Assembly (NCBI RefSeq): GCF_002982075.1
Contig: NZ_PUEJ01000009.1
Span: forward strand, 62,001 to 126,000
Source: Labrys okinawensis
GTDB taxonomy: Bacteria; Pseudomonadota; Alphaproteobacteria; Rhizobiales; Labraceae
DNA: 64,000 nucleotides
Direction: 5' to 3'
Shown here in pieces: positions 44,825 through 54,568 of this stretch (its first letter is position 1; each line of letters starts with the position of its first letter). The notes beneath the pieces are model-generated. The model saw only the letters and a program-made list of their open reading frames with translations, did not search any database and was not told the origin of the DNA. The translations under genes were made by a program, and so were the position numbers.

Positions 44825-45442
44825 TCAGGCGATGGTGTAATGCGCATCCTGGGGAATGCAGTCGGCGCCGTTCACCGGGACCAGGTCCTGGGGGCAGGCG
44901 GAGAACACCACGATCAGGTCCATCTCGGCCCTGAGGCGGACATGGGAGCCGGGCGTCGACACCGGTGGCTGGAAGGAGACGCTGCCATCGGCGCCGACCG
45001 GTATGTTCATGAACAGGTTGAGCGGGCTCGGCGTCTCCGCTCCGGTCACGCCGAGTGATGCCAGGGCCTGCGCCAGATTGTCGGTGCAGCTGTCGTGATG
45101 GCCGACATGGCCGAGCTGCTCGTAGCGGTAGCGGTCGCAGGCGGCAATCAGCGTGTCGTGGATGCCGCCGGAAGTGTCTTCGGTCAGGGTAAGCATGGGG
45201 CGCCGGCGATTGCTGCGCAGAGTATCGCCGACCCGCGGATTGACGCGCAGCATAGCGCCGCGGCTGTGCTCCATCGACATGAACTCGCTGGGATCCTCCG
45301 CGTTGAAGGCCCAGCTGTCGACCACCTGGCTGCCATGGGTGTTGATGACCGTCACCGTCTGCCCGGCCTTCACCCGCTCCGTTACGCCCTTGCGCGCCGG
45401 AATGAGGCGCAATTCGCCTTTCGTCCGCTCCTCGATGCCCAT
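44825..45442 (-). CDS. DUF1989 (urea carboxylase-associated) family protein
   Basis: A 205-residue DUF1989 protein. Conserved features: VINTHGSQVVDSWAFN (about 31-46), FMSMEHSRG, GGIHDTLIAACD and GHHDSCTDNLAQAL (about 114-127), whose His/Cys residues could bind a metal. Family members sit next to urea carboxylase genes. Here the neighbour is an agmatinase-like enzyme that would release urea or a related product, so a part in urea or carboxyguanidine handling is plausible. The ATG at 45442 has GGGAAAGG upstream. The 166-base gap to the agmatinase gene shows no clear element. Confidence 0.83.
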   Translation of the reverse strand: MGIEERTKGELRLIPARKGVTERVKAGQTVTVINTHGSQVVDSWAFNAEDPSEFMSMEHSRGAMLRVNPRVGDTLRSNRRRPMLTLTEDTSGGIHDTLIAACDRYRYEQLGHVGHHDSCTDNLAQALASLGVTGAETPSPLNLFMNIPVGADGSVSFQPPVSTPGSHVRLRAEMDLIVVFSACPQDLVPVNGADCIPQDAHYTIA

Positions 45443-45568
45443 CGACCAAGACCTTTCCCGCAAGACCTTTCCCGAACGTCCTCGCCCCCCCTGCCGCGAA
45501 GCGAGAGGCGCCATCGTCCGTAAGGTCTATAGCAATTTTCGGACAGGTTCAGCGCCGTCCTGGGCGTG

Positions 45569-47605
45569 TCATCGTGCCTCGGCCCCTTTTGGTTTGCGGC
45601 TCTTCTTACGGTCGAGCTGCCTTTGCGCGTCCGCACGCCAGCGCAGGGCCTTCTCGTCGCCGGGTTTCAACCGCAGGCTGTCGTCATAATTGCGGATGGC
45701 GAGATCGTACCGGCCCTTGGCGGCCAAAACCGCACCGCGATCGCGATAGTAACTGGCGGTATCGGGATCCAGGGCGATAGCCCGGTCGTAATCCTTGAGC
45801 GCGCGATCATACAGGCGCTTGTTGCTATAGGCCGCGGCGCGGCCGGCAAAAGCGAGGGCACTGTCCGATTCAAGATCGATCGCCCGGTCGAGATCCTGGA
45901 TGGCGCGGTCATATTGACCCAAATCGTTAAAGGCGGCGCCACGATTGAGATAGGCCTTGGGCTCGTCCGGCGCCAGCACGATGGCTCGGTCGAGATCCTG
46001 GAGCGCGTGGTCGAGCTCGCCAAGCCTGACATAGACGGCAGCGCGATTAATCAGGGCGCTCGCGTCGCCAGGCTTGCGCTGCAACAGGCGGTCGAGATCG
46101 GTTATGGCACGATCGTAATGACCGCTCTCGAAATTCGCGATGCTGCGCCCCTCCAAGATCTCAGCATCGGCCGGATTGAGCCGAAAAGCATCGTCGTAGT
46201 CTTGAATGGCTCGGTCGTACTGCTTCATGGTCACCAAAACTGTGCCGCGGTCTCGGTAAAAGTTCGCGTGCGCTTGCAGGGCGATCGCCCGGTCATAGTC
46301 CTGGAGCGCGCAGTCATAGTCCTCCAATAGCCTGTAGGCCGAGGCACGATTGTAGAAGGCTATGGCATCGTCCGGCTTCAGCCGGATGGCCTCGTCGAGA
46401 TCCTGGATGGCGCGGGTGACCTGGCCTGCTTTGACATAGGCCGCACCGCGATTGAGGTAGGCATCGGCAGAGTCCGGCTTGAGGCTGACGGCTTGGTTGA
46501 GATCTTGAAGGGCCCGATCGTAGTACTTCTTGGCGATATAGGTCATGCCGCGGATGATCAGGGCGGCATCGTCCGGCGACAGGAGAAGGACTTTGTTCAG
46601 GTCCTCCAAGGCGCGGTCGGGGTTCCCCCCTTCTGAATAGATCCAGCCCCGCCCTCGAAGCGCGTCGAGATTATTCGGGTCGAGGCGAATAGCCTGGTCG
46701 AAATCCTGGATCGCACGATCGAACTGGCCGAGATTGCCAAAGGCTGAGCCACGGTTAGTGAAGTTGTTCGCCTCATCGGGCTTGAGCCTGATGGCCCGAT
46801 CAAGATCGGAGATGGCACGCTCATACTGACCGGCTTTTACCAGGACCGAGCCGCGATTGCCCAGGATCAGAGCGTCGTTCGGCATGAGCCGGTCAGCCTC
46901 GTTGAAATCCTTGATGGCCTGTTCGTACTGGCGCTTGCCAAGATAATTGACGCCGCGGGTGGTATAGGAATTGGCGTTGTCGGGTTGGTGGCGGATAACC
47001 TGGTCTAGATCCGCGATAGCCAGATCGTAATGCTGCAGCCTTGTGTGGGCGAGGCCGCGATAGAAGCGGGTATAGTCGTTATCGGGTGTCTGCCGCAGCG
47101 CTTCATCGAGATTGACGATGGCGCGGCCATAGTCGCCTTTGAGCACCAGCGCGGCGCCGCGACCTCCAAGCGCCTCGCCGTCGCCCGGCTCGAGACGCAG
47201 GGCCCGGTCGAAATCCTCGAGAGCTCGATCAGGCTCGTTCCTATGCAGGAAAACCTTGCCTCTGTACGTCAAGGCCTCGGCATCCTGCGGATTCAAGGCG
47301 ATCGCCTGGTCGAAATCCTGGATCGCTTGTTCATATTGATCCCTGTCGTTATGGGCAGCGCCGCGGCGGCGGTAAGCCTCGGCCAGGCGGGATCCGGTCT
47401 CGCTCTTGGAAGCGATCACGGCCGTGCAGGCCTGCACGATCAGATCCGCCGCAGCTTTGGGATCATAACAGTGCTGCGCCGCGTCGTCGGCCAGGACCTT
47501 GCCCGGTACCACACCCGCAGCGATCGCCATCAAGCCGGCGACGAGGATGCGTTTCGAGGCGATAGCTGCCGTCAGCCGCCGACCACCGTTGGAAAGACTG
47601 GTCAT
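45569..47605 (-). CDS. Exported tetratricopeptide-repeat protein with 17 TPR units
   Basis: A 678-residue protein with an N-terminal signal or anchor (about 20-40, ILVAGLMAIAAGVVPGKVLA). From about residue 78 it is 17 consecutive 34-residue TPR units with the pattern A-x3-RG-x3-...-YDRAIQDFDQAIRLDP, plus a partial eighteenth, and a basic tail (RQLDRKKSRKPKG). Two units are one residue short. It would form a right-handed superhelix for protein binding, probably in the periplasm. GGGAG before the ATG at 47605 makes it preferable to the one at 47620. Partner unknown. Confidence 0.9.
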   Translation of the reverse strand: MTSLSNGGRRLTAAIASKRILVAGLMAIAAGVVPGKVLADDAAQHCYDPKAAADLIVQACTAVIASKSETGSRLAEAYRRRGAAHNDRDQYEQAIQDFDQAIALNPQDAEALTYRGKVFLHRNEPDRALEDFDRALRLEPGDGEALGGRGAALVLKGDYGRAIVNLDEALRQTPDNDYTRFYRGLAHTRLQHYDLAIADLDQVIRHQPDNANSYTTRGVNYLGKRQYEQAIKDFNEADRLMPNDALILGNRGSVLVKAGQYERAISDLDRAIRLKPDEANNFTNRGSAFGNLGQFDRAIQDFDQAIRLDPNNLDALRGRGWIYSEGGNPDRALEDLNKVLLLSPDDAALIIRGMTYIAKKYYDRALQDLNQAVSLKPDSADAYLNRGAAYVKAGQVTRAIQDLDEAIRLKPDDAIAFYNRASAYRLLEDYDCALQDYDRAIALQAHANFYRDRGTVLVTMKQYDRAIQDYDDAFRLNPADAEILEGRSIANFESGHYDRAITDLDRLLQRKPGDASALINRAAVYVRLGELDHALQDLDRAIVLAPDEPKAYLNRGAAFNDLGQYDRAIQDLDRAIDLESDSALAFAGRAAAYSNKRLYDRALKDYDRAIALDPDTASYYRDRGAVLAAKGRYDLAIRNYDDSLRLKPGDEKALRWRADAQRQLDRKKSRKPKGAEAR

Positions 47606-47728
47606 CTCGCTCCCATCCATCGAGGGGCAGCGAGTTTGCCATGGGCGAGGCGGGATACGAGTAACGTTCGAAACAACCTTCAGTTTGGCACTTACCCAGC
47701 CACGCCTTCGGAGCCGTACGACGATCGT

Positions 47729-48373
47729 TCAGCGCAATTTCCTGACGAACTCAGCCACCACCGGCGTCAGCCTGGTGACGATCGCATCGACGCCGGCGGC
47801 GGTCGGATGCATGCCGTCGGGCTGGTTGAGGCCGGGCGTGCCGGCGACCCCGTCGAGGAAGAAGGGATAGAGTTCCGCCCCATATTGCCTAGCGAGATCG
47901 GGATAGATCGCGTCGAACGTCTTCTGGTAGTCGGCGCCGAGATTGGGCGCGGCTCGCATGCCCATCAGCAGGACCGGGATCTTGCGCTCCTTGAGTCGCT
48001 CCAGGATGGCGGCGAGATTGGACCGGGCGAGCTTGGGATCGAGCCCGCGCAGCATGTCGTTGGCGCCGAGTTCGAGCAGCACCGCCTTGGTGCCGTCGGG
48101 CACCGACCAGTCGAGCCGGGCAAGGCCGCCATCGGTGGTGTCGCCGGAGACGCCGGCATTGTCGATCGCCACTTCGAGGCCGAGCCTGGCGAGGGCCGCC
48201 TGCAGCTTGGCGGGATAGGCGTCCCTGGCTTCCAGCCCGAGGCCTGCGGTGAGGCTGTCGCCCAGGGCCACCAGCCGCAGCGGCTCGGCCGCAGCCGAGG
48301 CGGCCGCAAGGGGGGTCATGACAAGCAATGTGAGAATTGCCACAATCGATGCATAGACACGGGTCACGATCAC
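47729..48373 (-). CDS. tesA: SGNH arylesterase/lysophospholipase (TesA-like)
   Basis: A 214-residue secreted esterase. Signal peptide about 1-29. GDSL block with Ser40 (VALGDSLTAGLG), Gly-Asn block GAND at 103-106, and the Asp186/His189 pair in DGMHP complete the SGNH site. It acts in the periplasm on thioesters or lysophospholipids. GTG start at 48373, with GAAAGG five bases upstream. It diverges from the LolD-type ATPase, an arrangement shared with E. coli tesA/ybbA. Confidence 0.92.
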   Translation of the reverse strand: MIVTRVYASIVAILTLLVMTPLAAASAAAEPLRLVALGDSLTAGLGLEARDAYPAKLQAALARLGLEVAIDNAGVSGDTTDGGLARLDWSVPDGTKAVLLELGANDMLRGLDPKLARSNLAAILERLKERKIPVLLMGMRAAPNLGADYQKTFDAIYPDLARQYGAELYPFFLDGVAGTPGLNQPDGMHPTAAGVDAIVTRLTPVVAEFVRKLR

Positions 48374-48397
48374 GAAAACCTTTCAGGCAGGATGCGA

Positions 48398-49096
<699 letters not shown>

Positions 49097-49108
49097 GGCG
49101 CGGGAGCT

Positions 49109-49213
49109 GGTGTACCGATCTCCTCAGCTCCATCCCTTGATGGAGCGGGATCGGCATGTCGGAAACGTCTCTTATATCGGAGGGGCCGATGCCGATCTGG
49201 AGATCGGCACACC
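49109..49213. repeat. Intergenic palindromic repeat (GTGCCGATCTCC family)
   Basis: GGTGTACCGATCTCC at 49109-49123 pairs with GGAGATCGGCACACC at 49199-49213 (with a mismatch). Inner pairing CATCCCTTGATGGAGCGGGATCGGC and CCGATGCCGATC add further stems. Related to the repeat at 6681-6771. It takes up about half of the 230-base gap between the orphan ATPase and the kinase gene; the rest shows only a weak GCAGGG RBS. Confidence 0.7.
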
Positions 49214-49326
49214 ATGTTTCCCCCGTGACCTTGCGGGGACGATGGCCATGGAATGAACCAGATTGCCCGTTAGGTCGCTCTTTTTTACGGGTCTCGCGCT
49301 CCGCGCGAGGGAGATTGGGGCAGGGT

Positions 49327-50229
49327 ATGGTTGATTCACAGCAGGGCAGGCGCGCCCTCTTCATCGTCAATCCCAACGCGCGCAATGGCGGCAAGGGCAC
49401 CGATGCGATCCGCAAGGTGCTGGAAACCGGCGGCATCCATCTCATCGAAGCGAGCCCGGAAGGGAATGAGAAGATCGCCGACGTGATTTTGCGCCGCCGG
49501 GACGAATGTGACCTCGTCATCGTCGGCGGTGGTGACGGCAGTCTCAACGCCGCCGCTCGGGGGCTGATGGAAACGGGCCTGCCGCTCGGCGTGTTGCCGC
49601 TCGGTACCGCCAATGATTTCGCCCGCACCGTCGAGATCCCGGCCGATCCCCTGAAGGCCGCCGAGCTCATCGTAACCGGGCAGCCCAGGCCGATGGATCT
49701 CGGCGAGGTCAATGGCCAGCTTTATTTCAACGTGGCCAGCATCGGCTTCAGCGCGGACCTGGCCGCCGAACTCTCCGAGAATGCCAAGAAGATGTTCGGC
49801 AAGCTCGGCTACGGCATCGTGGCCGCCCGGCTGCTGGCGCGCTCGCAGCTCTTCACCGCCTATCTCGACCATGACGGCACCACCGAGAAGATCAAGACCC
49901 TGCAGGTCTCGGTCGGCAACGGAAAATATTACGGTGGCGGCATGACCGTGGAGCAGACCGCCACGGCCGATGACGGCAAGCTCGATTTCTACAGCCTGGA
50001 AGTCGACCATTGGTGGCGCCTGCTCAAGCTGCTGCCGAGCCTGCGCAAGGGCACTCATGGCCAGTGGGACGACGTCAGGGCTTTCGGCACCACCGAACTG
50101 GTGATCCGCACCAACCGGCCGCGCCCGGTCAACACCGACGGCGAACTCACCACCTGGACGCCGGCGCATTTCAAGCTCAGGCGCCATGCCATCGAAGTCT
50201 ATGCGCCGCCGGTGAAAAGCGGGAAATAG
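49327..50229 (+). CDS. Diacylglycerol/lipid kinase family protein (YegS/BmrU-like)
   Basis: A 300-residue kinase with the DAGK catalytic domain: FIVNPNARNGGKG (about 12-24), VIVGGGDGSLNAAARGL (64-80, with GGGDG at 67-71) and LPLGTANDFAR. The C-terminal half is the YegS-type beta-sandwich. It phosphorylates diacylglycerol, phosphatidylglycerol or a sphingoid-type lipid. The next gene on the opposite strand is a PAP2 phosphatase, so the pair may adjust phosphatidate levels, though they are convergent and not an operon. Confidence 0.9.
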   Translation: MVDSQQGRRALFIVNPNARNGGKGTDAIRKVLETGGIHLIEASPEGNEKIADVILRRRDECDLVIVGGGDGSLNAAARGLMETGLPLGVLPLGTANDFARTVEIPADPLKAAELIVTGQPRPMDLGEVNGQLYFNVASIGFSADLAAELSENAKKMFGKLGYGIVAARLLARSQLFTAYLDHDGTTEKIKTLQVSVGNGKYYGGGMTVEQTATADDGKLDFYSLEVDHWWRLLKLLPSLRKGTHGQWDDVRAFGTTELVIRTNRPRPVNTDGELTTWTPAHFKLRRHAIEVYAPPVKSGK

Positions 50230-50262
50230 GAAAGGCGGAACGGAGCTGCCCCCACCTTATGG

Positions 50263-50925
50263 TCAATAGCCCCACAGGCGCTGCGCCAGGAGCGAGCAGA
50301 ACAGCGCCCAGCCGGCCCCGATCACCCAGCCGGCGATCACGTCGGTGGGCCAGTGCACGCCGAGATAGATGCGGCTGACGCCGACGGCGAAGGTCAGCAG
50401 CGTGCACACCACCATGATGTAGATCGACAGGGCCCGCACGCGGAAGCTGCGGGCCAGCATGATGCCGAGGGTGAAATAGACGGTGGCGGACATGAAGGAA
50501 TGGCCGCTGGGAAAGCTCGACGTATAGACCCGGGCGCCATGGGTCACCAGGTCCGGCCGCGGCCGGTCAAAGCCGTATTTCAGGAGCGAGCTCATCAGGA
50601 TGCCGCTGCCGATGGCGAGGATGACGAAGACGGCGCTGCGCGGCGATCCCGAAAGGGCGAGAAAACCCGCCACGACCAGGGTGGTCAGCGTCAGCACGCC
50701 GACGCCGCCGAGGCCGGTCAAATCGCGCATCATTTCCTCGAGCCAGCCCGGCCCGAGCGGATCGGTGAGATCGGCGGGATTACGCATCATCAGAAGGATG
50801 GCGCGATCGAAGGCCTCCGTGCCGCCCTGCGTGACCAGGCCGGCCAGTACGGCGAAGATCAGGGCCGCGCCGGCGACGCAGAGGATGGCGACCAGCGCCG
50901 AACGCTCGGGATGGGGTTGGATCAT
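50263..50925 (-). CDS. PAP2-superfamily membrane phosphatase
   Basis: A 220-residue integral membrane phosphatase with about five or six TM segments. The three PAP2 signature blocks are present: KYGFDRPRPD, SSFPSGHSFMS and SRIYLGVHWPTDVIAG, so the His-nucleophile site is intact. It dephosphorylates lipid phosphates such as phosphatidate, undecaprenyl diphosphate or lipid A phosphate. ATG 50925 is chosen; an in-frame TTG at 50955 is less likely, and no clear RBS is seen for either. Confidence 0.88.
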   Translation of the reverse strand: MIQPHPERSALVAILCVAGAALIFAVLAGLVTQGGTEAFDRAILLMMRNPADLTDPLGPGWLEEMMRDLTGLGGVGVLTLTTLVVAGFLALSGSPRSAVFVILAIGSGILMSSLLKYGFDRPRPDLVTHGARVYTSSFPSGHSFMSATVYFTLGIMLARSFRVRALSIYIMVVCTLLTFAVGVSRIYLGVHWPTDVIAGWVIGAGWALFCSLLAQRLWGY

Positions 50926-51028
50926 GAGGGCTGAGGGACTCTGCTGACGATGCAATGCTGGAGCGGGCTGTCATCTCCTTCCCAAGGCCTGCGGCCTTGC
51001 CGGGGGTGACAAGCACCGTCTCCAATCA

Positions 51029-51634
51029 TCAAAATTCTATGCCCTGCTGGGCCTTCACGCCGGCGGCGAAGTGATGCTTCACCAGCGTCATCTCGGTCAC
51101 CAGGTCGGCGGCTTCGATCATCTCCGGCTTGGCGTTCCGGCCGGTGACGACGACATGCAGGTCCGGCCGGCGCGCCTTCAGGGTTTCCACCACCTCGGTG
51201 AGGTCGAGATAGTCGTAGCGCAGGGCGATGTTGATCTCGTCGAGCACCAGAAGGCGGATGGCGGGATCCGTCAGCATGGCCTTGGCCGCTTCCCAGGCCC
51301 GCCCGGCGGCAGCGACGTCGCGCTCGCGGTCCTGGGTCTCCCAGGTGAAGCCCTCGCCCATGCTCTTCCAGGTCACCAGGTCGTCGAAGCGCTCCAGCGC
51401 CTTGCGTTCGCCGGTCGACCAGGCCCCCTTGATGAACTGCACCACGCCGATGCGCCAGCCATGGCCGAGCGCGCGCATGATCAGCCCGAAGGCGGCTGTG
51501 GACTTGCCCTTGCCGGGGCCGGTATTGACGATCAGGAGGCCTTTTTCGGTGATGGTCTTGGAAGCGACTTCGGCATCCTGCACGGCCTTGCGCTTTTCCA
51601 TCTTCGCCTTGTGGCGGGCAGCATCGTCGGTCAT
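51029..51634 (-). CDS. cobO: Cob(I)yrinic acid a,c-diamide adenosyltransferase
   Basis: A 201-residue CobA/CobO/BtuR-type enzyme that attaches the 5'-deoxyadenosyl ligand to the corrin cobalt using ATP. The unusual P-loop NTGPGKGKST is at residues 37-46, with WRIGVVQFIKGAWSTGE and LVLDEINIALRYDYLDL further on. The start at 51634 follows GGAAG by six bases; a TTG at 51646 is less suitable. It follows cobU by 12 bases on the minus strand, so the two are co-transcribed. Confidence 0.95.
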   Translation of the reverse strand: MTDDAARHKAKMEKRKAVQDAEVASKTITEKGLLIVNTGPGKGKSTAAFGLIMRALGHGWRIGVVQFIKGAWSTGERKALERFDDLVTWKSMGEGFTWETQDRERDVAAAGRAWEAAKAMLTDPAIRLLVLDEINIALRYDYLDLTEVVETLKARRPDLHVVVTGRNAKPEMIEAADLVTEMTLVKHHFAAGVKAQQGIEF

Positions 51635-51646
51635 GTCAGCTTCCAA

Positions 51647-52153
51647 TTACTTCACTACCATCGGCAGGCCTGCGACCATGAAGATCACCCGGTCGGCGAT
51701 GTCAGCGATCCGTTGATTGAGCCGGCCCTGCTCGTCCCGGAAGGCCCGGCCGAGGGCATTGTCCGGCACGATGGAGAGGCCCACCTCGTTGGTCACCATC
51801 ACCACCGGGCCGGATACGGCCTCGAGCGCTTCCTGCAGCGCGAGAAAGGCGGATTTGAGGTCATGGCCGCCCAGCATGAGATTGGTGAGCCAGAGCGTCA
51901 GGCAGTCGACGAGCACGGGCCCCCGTGTTGCCGCGAGAGCTTCCGGCAAGGCGAGAGGCGCATCGACCGTATGCCAGTTGGCGTCGCGCCGGGCCTGGTG
52001 CTCGCCGATGCGCTCACGCATCTCGTCGTCGAAGGCCTGCGCGGTGGCGATATAGGTCCAGGGGGCGGGATGGGCCGATATCAGGCTCTCCGCATGCCGG
52101 CTCTTGCCGGAACGCGCACCGCCGAGGACCAGAGTGAGTCGGGCAGAGGACAT
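51647..52153 (-). CDS. cobU: Bifunctional adenosylcobinamide kinase/guanylyltransferase
   Basis: A 168-residue enzyme (CobU/CobP) that phosphorylates adenosylcobinamide and transfers GMP to it in nucleotide-loop assembly. The P-loop LGGARSGKS is at residues 10-18; YIATAQAFDDEMRERIGEH carries the guanylylated His, and VLVDCLTLWLTNL and VVMVTNEVG are typical. It heads the cobU-cobO pair. A hairpin (CCTTCCTGCC/GGCAGGAAGG, 52160-52187) lies just upstream, but no B12 box is present there. Confidence 0.95.
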   Translation of the reverse strand: MSSARLTLVLGGARSGKSRHAESLISAHPAPWTYIATAQAFDDEMRERIGEHQARRDANWHTVDAPLALPEALAATRGPVLVDCLTLWLTNLMLGGHDLKSAFLALQEALEAVSGPVVMVTNEVGLSIVPDNALGRAFRDEQGRLNQRIADIADRVIFMVAGLPMVVK

Positions 52154-52334
52154 GGCGCCTTCCTGCCGGGTCTCGGGCAGGAAGGCAAGGGGAGCGCGGA
52201 CTTACAAAGTTCACGGGCGATAATTCAAGGGTTGAGCGAGACGGTCGTGTTGGAGATGAGGCTCGGCGCGCAAGTCTCCTCGCCCCGTAAGAACGGAGCG
52301 AAGGGGGGCTGGCGTCGCACTTCTCGCTTAAACC

Positions 52335-52365
52335 GAGCGCCTATGGACTTTTAAAGTCCGCGCTC
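52335..52365. repeat. Short hairpin downstream of the molybdenum hydroxylase gene
   Basis: GAGCGC (52335-52340) pairs with GCGCTC (52360-52365) around the inner stem GGACTTT/AAAGTCC (52345-52351, 52353-52359). It lies just past the stop of the minus-strand large-subunit gene and may end its transcript. It shares GCGCCTATGGAC with the outer arm at 23087-23098. The remainder of the 221-base gap (52154-52374) shows only the hairpin at 52160-52187. Confidence 0.65.
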
Positions 52366-52374
52366 TGAACAATC

Positions 52375-54564
52375 TCACACCGGCCCCCATTTGAGGTCGG
52401 TGTTCTTGACCGGCAGGCTGCGGATGCGCTTGCCGGTGGCGGCGAAGATCGCGTTGCAGACAGCCGGAGCGATCGGCGGCGTGCCGGGCTCGCCGATGCC
52501 GCCCCATTTCTTGCCGCCGCTGAGAACGAGATGGGTCTCGATCGGCGGTGTATCGGCCAGGCGGGCGACCTGATAGTCGTCGAAATTGCCCTGCACCACC
52601 GCGCCCTTTTCGATGGTGATCTCGCCGAACAGCGCGGCAGACAGGCCATAGACCACCGCGCTCTCGATCTGCATCTCCACGGTGAGCGGATTGACGACAT
52701 GGCCGCAATCGACGGCCGCCACCACGCGCTGGACCTTCACCTCGCCCTTGGGGCTGACGGCGAGCTCCACCACTTCGCCGACGATGGTGCCGAAGGATTC
52801 GTGGATGGCGATGCCGCGCCCCCGGCCCTTGGGCAGCGGCTTGCCCCAGTCGCTCTTCTCGGCCAGCGTATCGAGTACGGCGAGAAAATCCGGCTTGCCC
52901 TCGAGCAGCTTGCGCCTGAAGCGATAGGGATCCTGGCCGGCGGCCAGCGCCATTTCATCGATGAAGCTCTCCAGGGCGAAGGCATTCTGGGACGAGCCGA
53001 CCGAGCGCCAGAACATCACCGGCACATGGGTGTTCTTGAGGATGCAGTCGATCTGGGCCGCGCCGGTGCGGTAGGGCATGTTGGCGAGGCCCTCGACGGC
53101 GGAGGGTTCGACGCCGTTCTCCACCTTGCCCCAGCCGAGCGAGCGCTGGATGGAGCCGACGGCGGTGCGGACATGGATCGCTGCCGGCAGGCCGTCCTCG
53201 CCGAGGGATGCCTGGAAGCGGATGGCAGCCTGGGGGCGATAGCGGTCGTGGCGCATATCCTCCTCGCGCGTCCACACCAGCTTGACCGGCTTGCCCACCG
53301 CCTTCGACACCGTCACTGCCTGCACGAGCTCGTCGTTGACGGCGCGCCGGCCGAAGCCGCCGCCGAGAAAGCAGTTGTGGATTTCCACCGCGGAGGGCGC
53401 GACGCCTGCCGCCTTGGCGGCGAGCTGGAGCGCCATGTCGGGGTTCTGCGTGCCCATCCAGACCTCGACCTTGCCGTCATGGACATGGGCGGTGCAATTG
53501 AGCGGCTCCATCGGCGCATGGGCCAGATGCGGCGCCTGATAGAGGGCCTCCACACGCTTGCCGCCGGCAAGGGCGGCGTCGACGTCACCCTCCTTGCGCG
53601 CCGTGACGGCGGGGCCGTCGAGGGCGGCGACATAGTCGGCATCGAAGCGCTTGCTGTCCGTGTCGGCGGCCGAGCCCTCGTCCCATGTCACGGGCAAGGC
53701 GAGCGCCGCTTCCTTGGCGCGCCAGAACCGGTCCGCTACCACGGCGAGGCCGCCCTCGATCGGCACCACGGCCAGGATGCCGCGCCGGCCCTTGATGGCG
53801 GCCTCGTCATAGGATTTCACACGGCCGCCAAAGACGGGACAGGTGACCACAGCGGCATAGACCATATCAGGCAGGCGGATATCGATGCCGAATTTCGCCG
53901 CCCCCGTCAGCTTGGGCGGCGTATCCAGGCGCGCCAGCGGCTTGCCGATCAGCGTGAACTGCTCGGGCGTCTTGATCGTCGGCTCCCTGGCCAGTGCGAC
54001 CTTGGCGGCCTCGCCGGCCAGTTCCCCGAAGCGCAAGCTGCGGTTGCTCGCCTTGTGCAGCACCTTGCCGGCATCGACGCTGCAGCTTTCGGCGGGCACC
54101 TGCCAGCGCGCGGCGGCGGCCTGCACCAGCCTTTCGCGGGCATTGGCGCCGGCGGCCTGCAGGAATTCGCGCGAGCGGCGCACGGCGCCGGAGCCGCCGG
54201 TGCCCATACGCTTGTAGACGGTGTTCTCGCGCAAATTCCGGCTGGCCGAGGCGTATTCGGGCCTCACCTTGGCCCAGTCGCAGCCGAGTTCCTCGGCAAC
54301 GATCATCGGCAGGGCCGTGAAGATGCCCTCGCCCATTTCCGATTGCGCCACCCGGATGATCACGGTGTCGTCGGGCTCGATCAGGATCCAGGCATTGATC
54401 TCGCCTTCGGTGGCCGTGCCGGCCCAGGGCTGGTCGGCAATGGTCAGAGCCTGCGCGGCATCGGGGATGAAGCCGCCGATCATCAGGCCGCCGGCGGCCG
54501 AGAGGCCGATGGCCAGGAAGCTGCGCCGGCTCAGGGCGGTCGAGGAGCGGTCGATCGCGTTCAT
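52375..54564 (-). CDS. Molybdopterin-binding large subunit of an IorB-type hydroxylase
   Basis: A 729-residue xanthine dehydrogenase-family molybdenum subunit. A Tat signal (SRRSFLA at 12-18, then a hydrophobic stretch to AQA) exports the folded enzyme. Cofactor segments include NCFLGGGFGRR and DYQVARLADTP, and GIGEPGTPPIAPA near the C-terminus holds the catalytic glutamate. Organisation and length match isoquinoline 1-oxidoreductase beta subunits and related aldehyde or nicotinate hydroxylases. It pairs with the 2Fe-2S subunit four bases upstream. Electrons probably pass on to cytochromes, but no cytochrome subunit is encoded here. Substrate unknown. Confidence 0.93.
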   Translation of the reverse strand: MNAIDRSSTALSRRSFLAIGLSAAGGLMIGGFIPDAAQALTIADQPWAGTATEGEINAWILIEPDDTVIIRVAQSEMGEGIFTALPMIVAEELGCDWAKVRPEYASASRNLRENTVYKRMGTGGSGAVRRSREFLQAAGANARERLVQAAAARWQVPAESCSVDAGKVLHKASNRSLRFGELAGEAAKVALAREPTIKTPEQFTLIGKPLARLDTPPKLTGAAKFGIDIRLPDMVYAAVVTCPVFGGRVKSYDEAAIKGRRGILAVVPIEGGLAVVADRFWRAKEAALALPVTWDEGSAADTDSKRFDADYVAALDGPAVTARKEGDVDAALAGGKRVEALYQAPHLAHAPMEPLNCTAHVHDGKVEVWMGTQNPDMALQLAAKAAGVAPSAVEIHNCFLGGGFGRRAVNDELVQAVTVSKAVGKPVKLVWTREEDMRHDRYRPQAAIRFQASLGEDGLPAAIHVRTAVGSIQRSLGWGKVENGVEPSAVEGLANMPYRTGAAQIDCILKNTHVPVMFWRSVGSSQNAFALESFIDEMALAAGQDPYRFRRKLLEGKPDFLAVLDTLAEKSDWGKPLPKGRGRGIAIHESFGTIVGEVVELAVSPKGEVKVQRVVAAVDCGHVVNPLTVEMQIESAVVYGLSAALFGEITIEKGAVVQGNFDDYQVARLADTPPIETHLVLSGGKKWGGIGEPGTPPIAPAVCNAIFAATGKRIRSLPVKNTDLKWGPV

Positions 54565-54568
54565 GGCC

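Noticed and set aside
52154..52374. Possible second cobalamin riboswitch upstream of cobU.
   Set aside because: No B12 box or GCCACTG element on the minus strand; only a hairpin at 52160-52187 is present.
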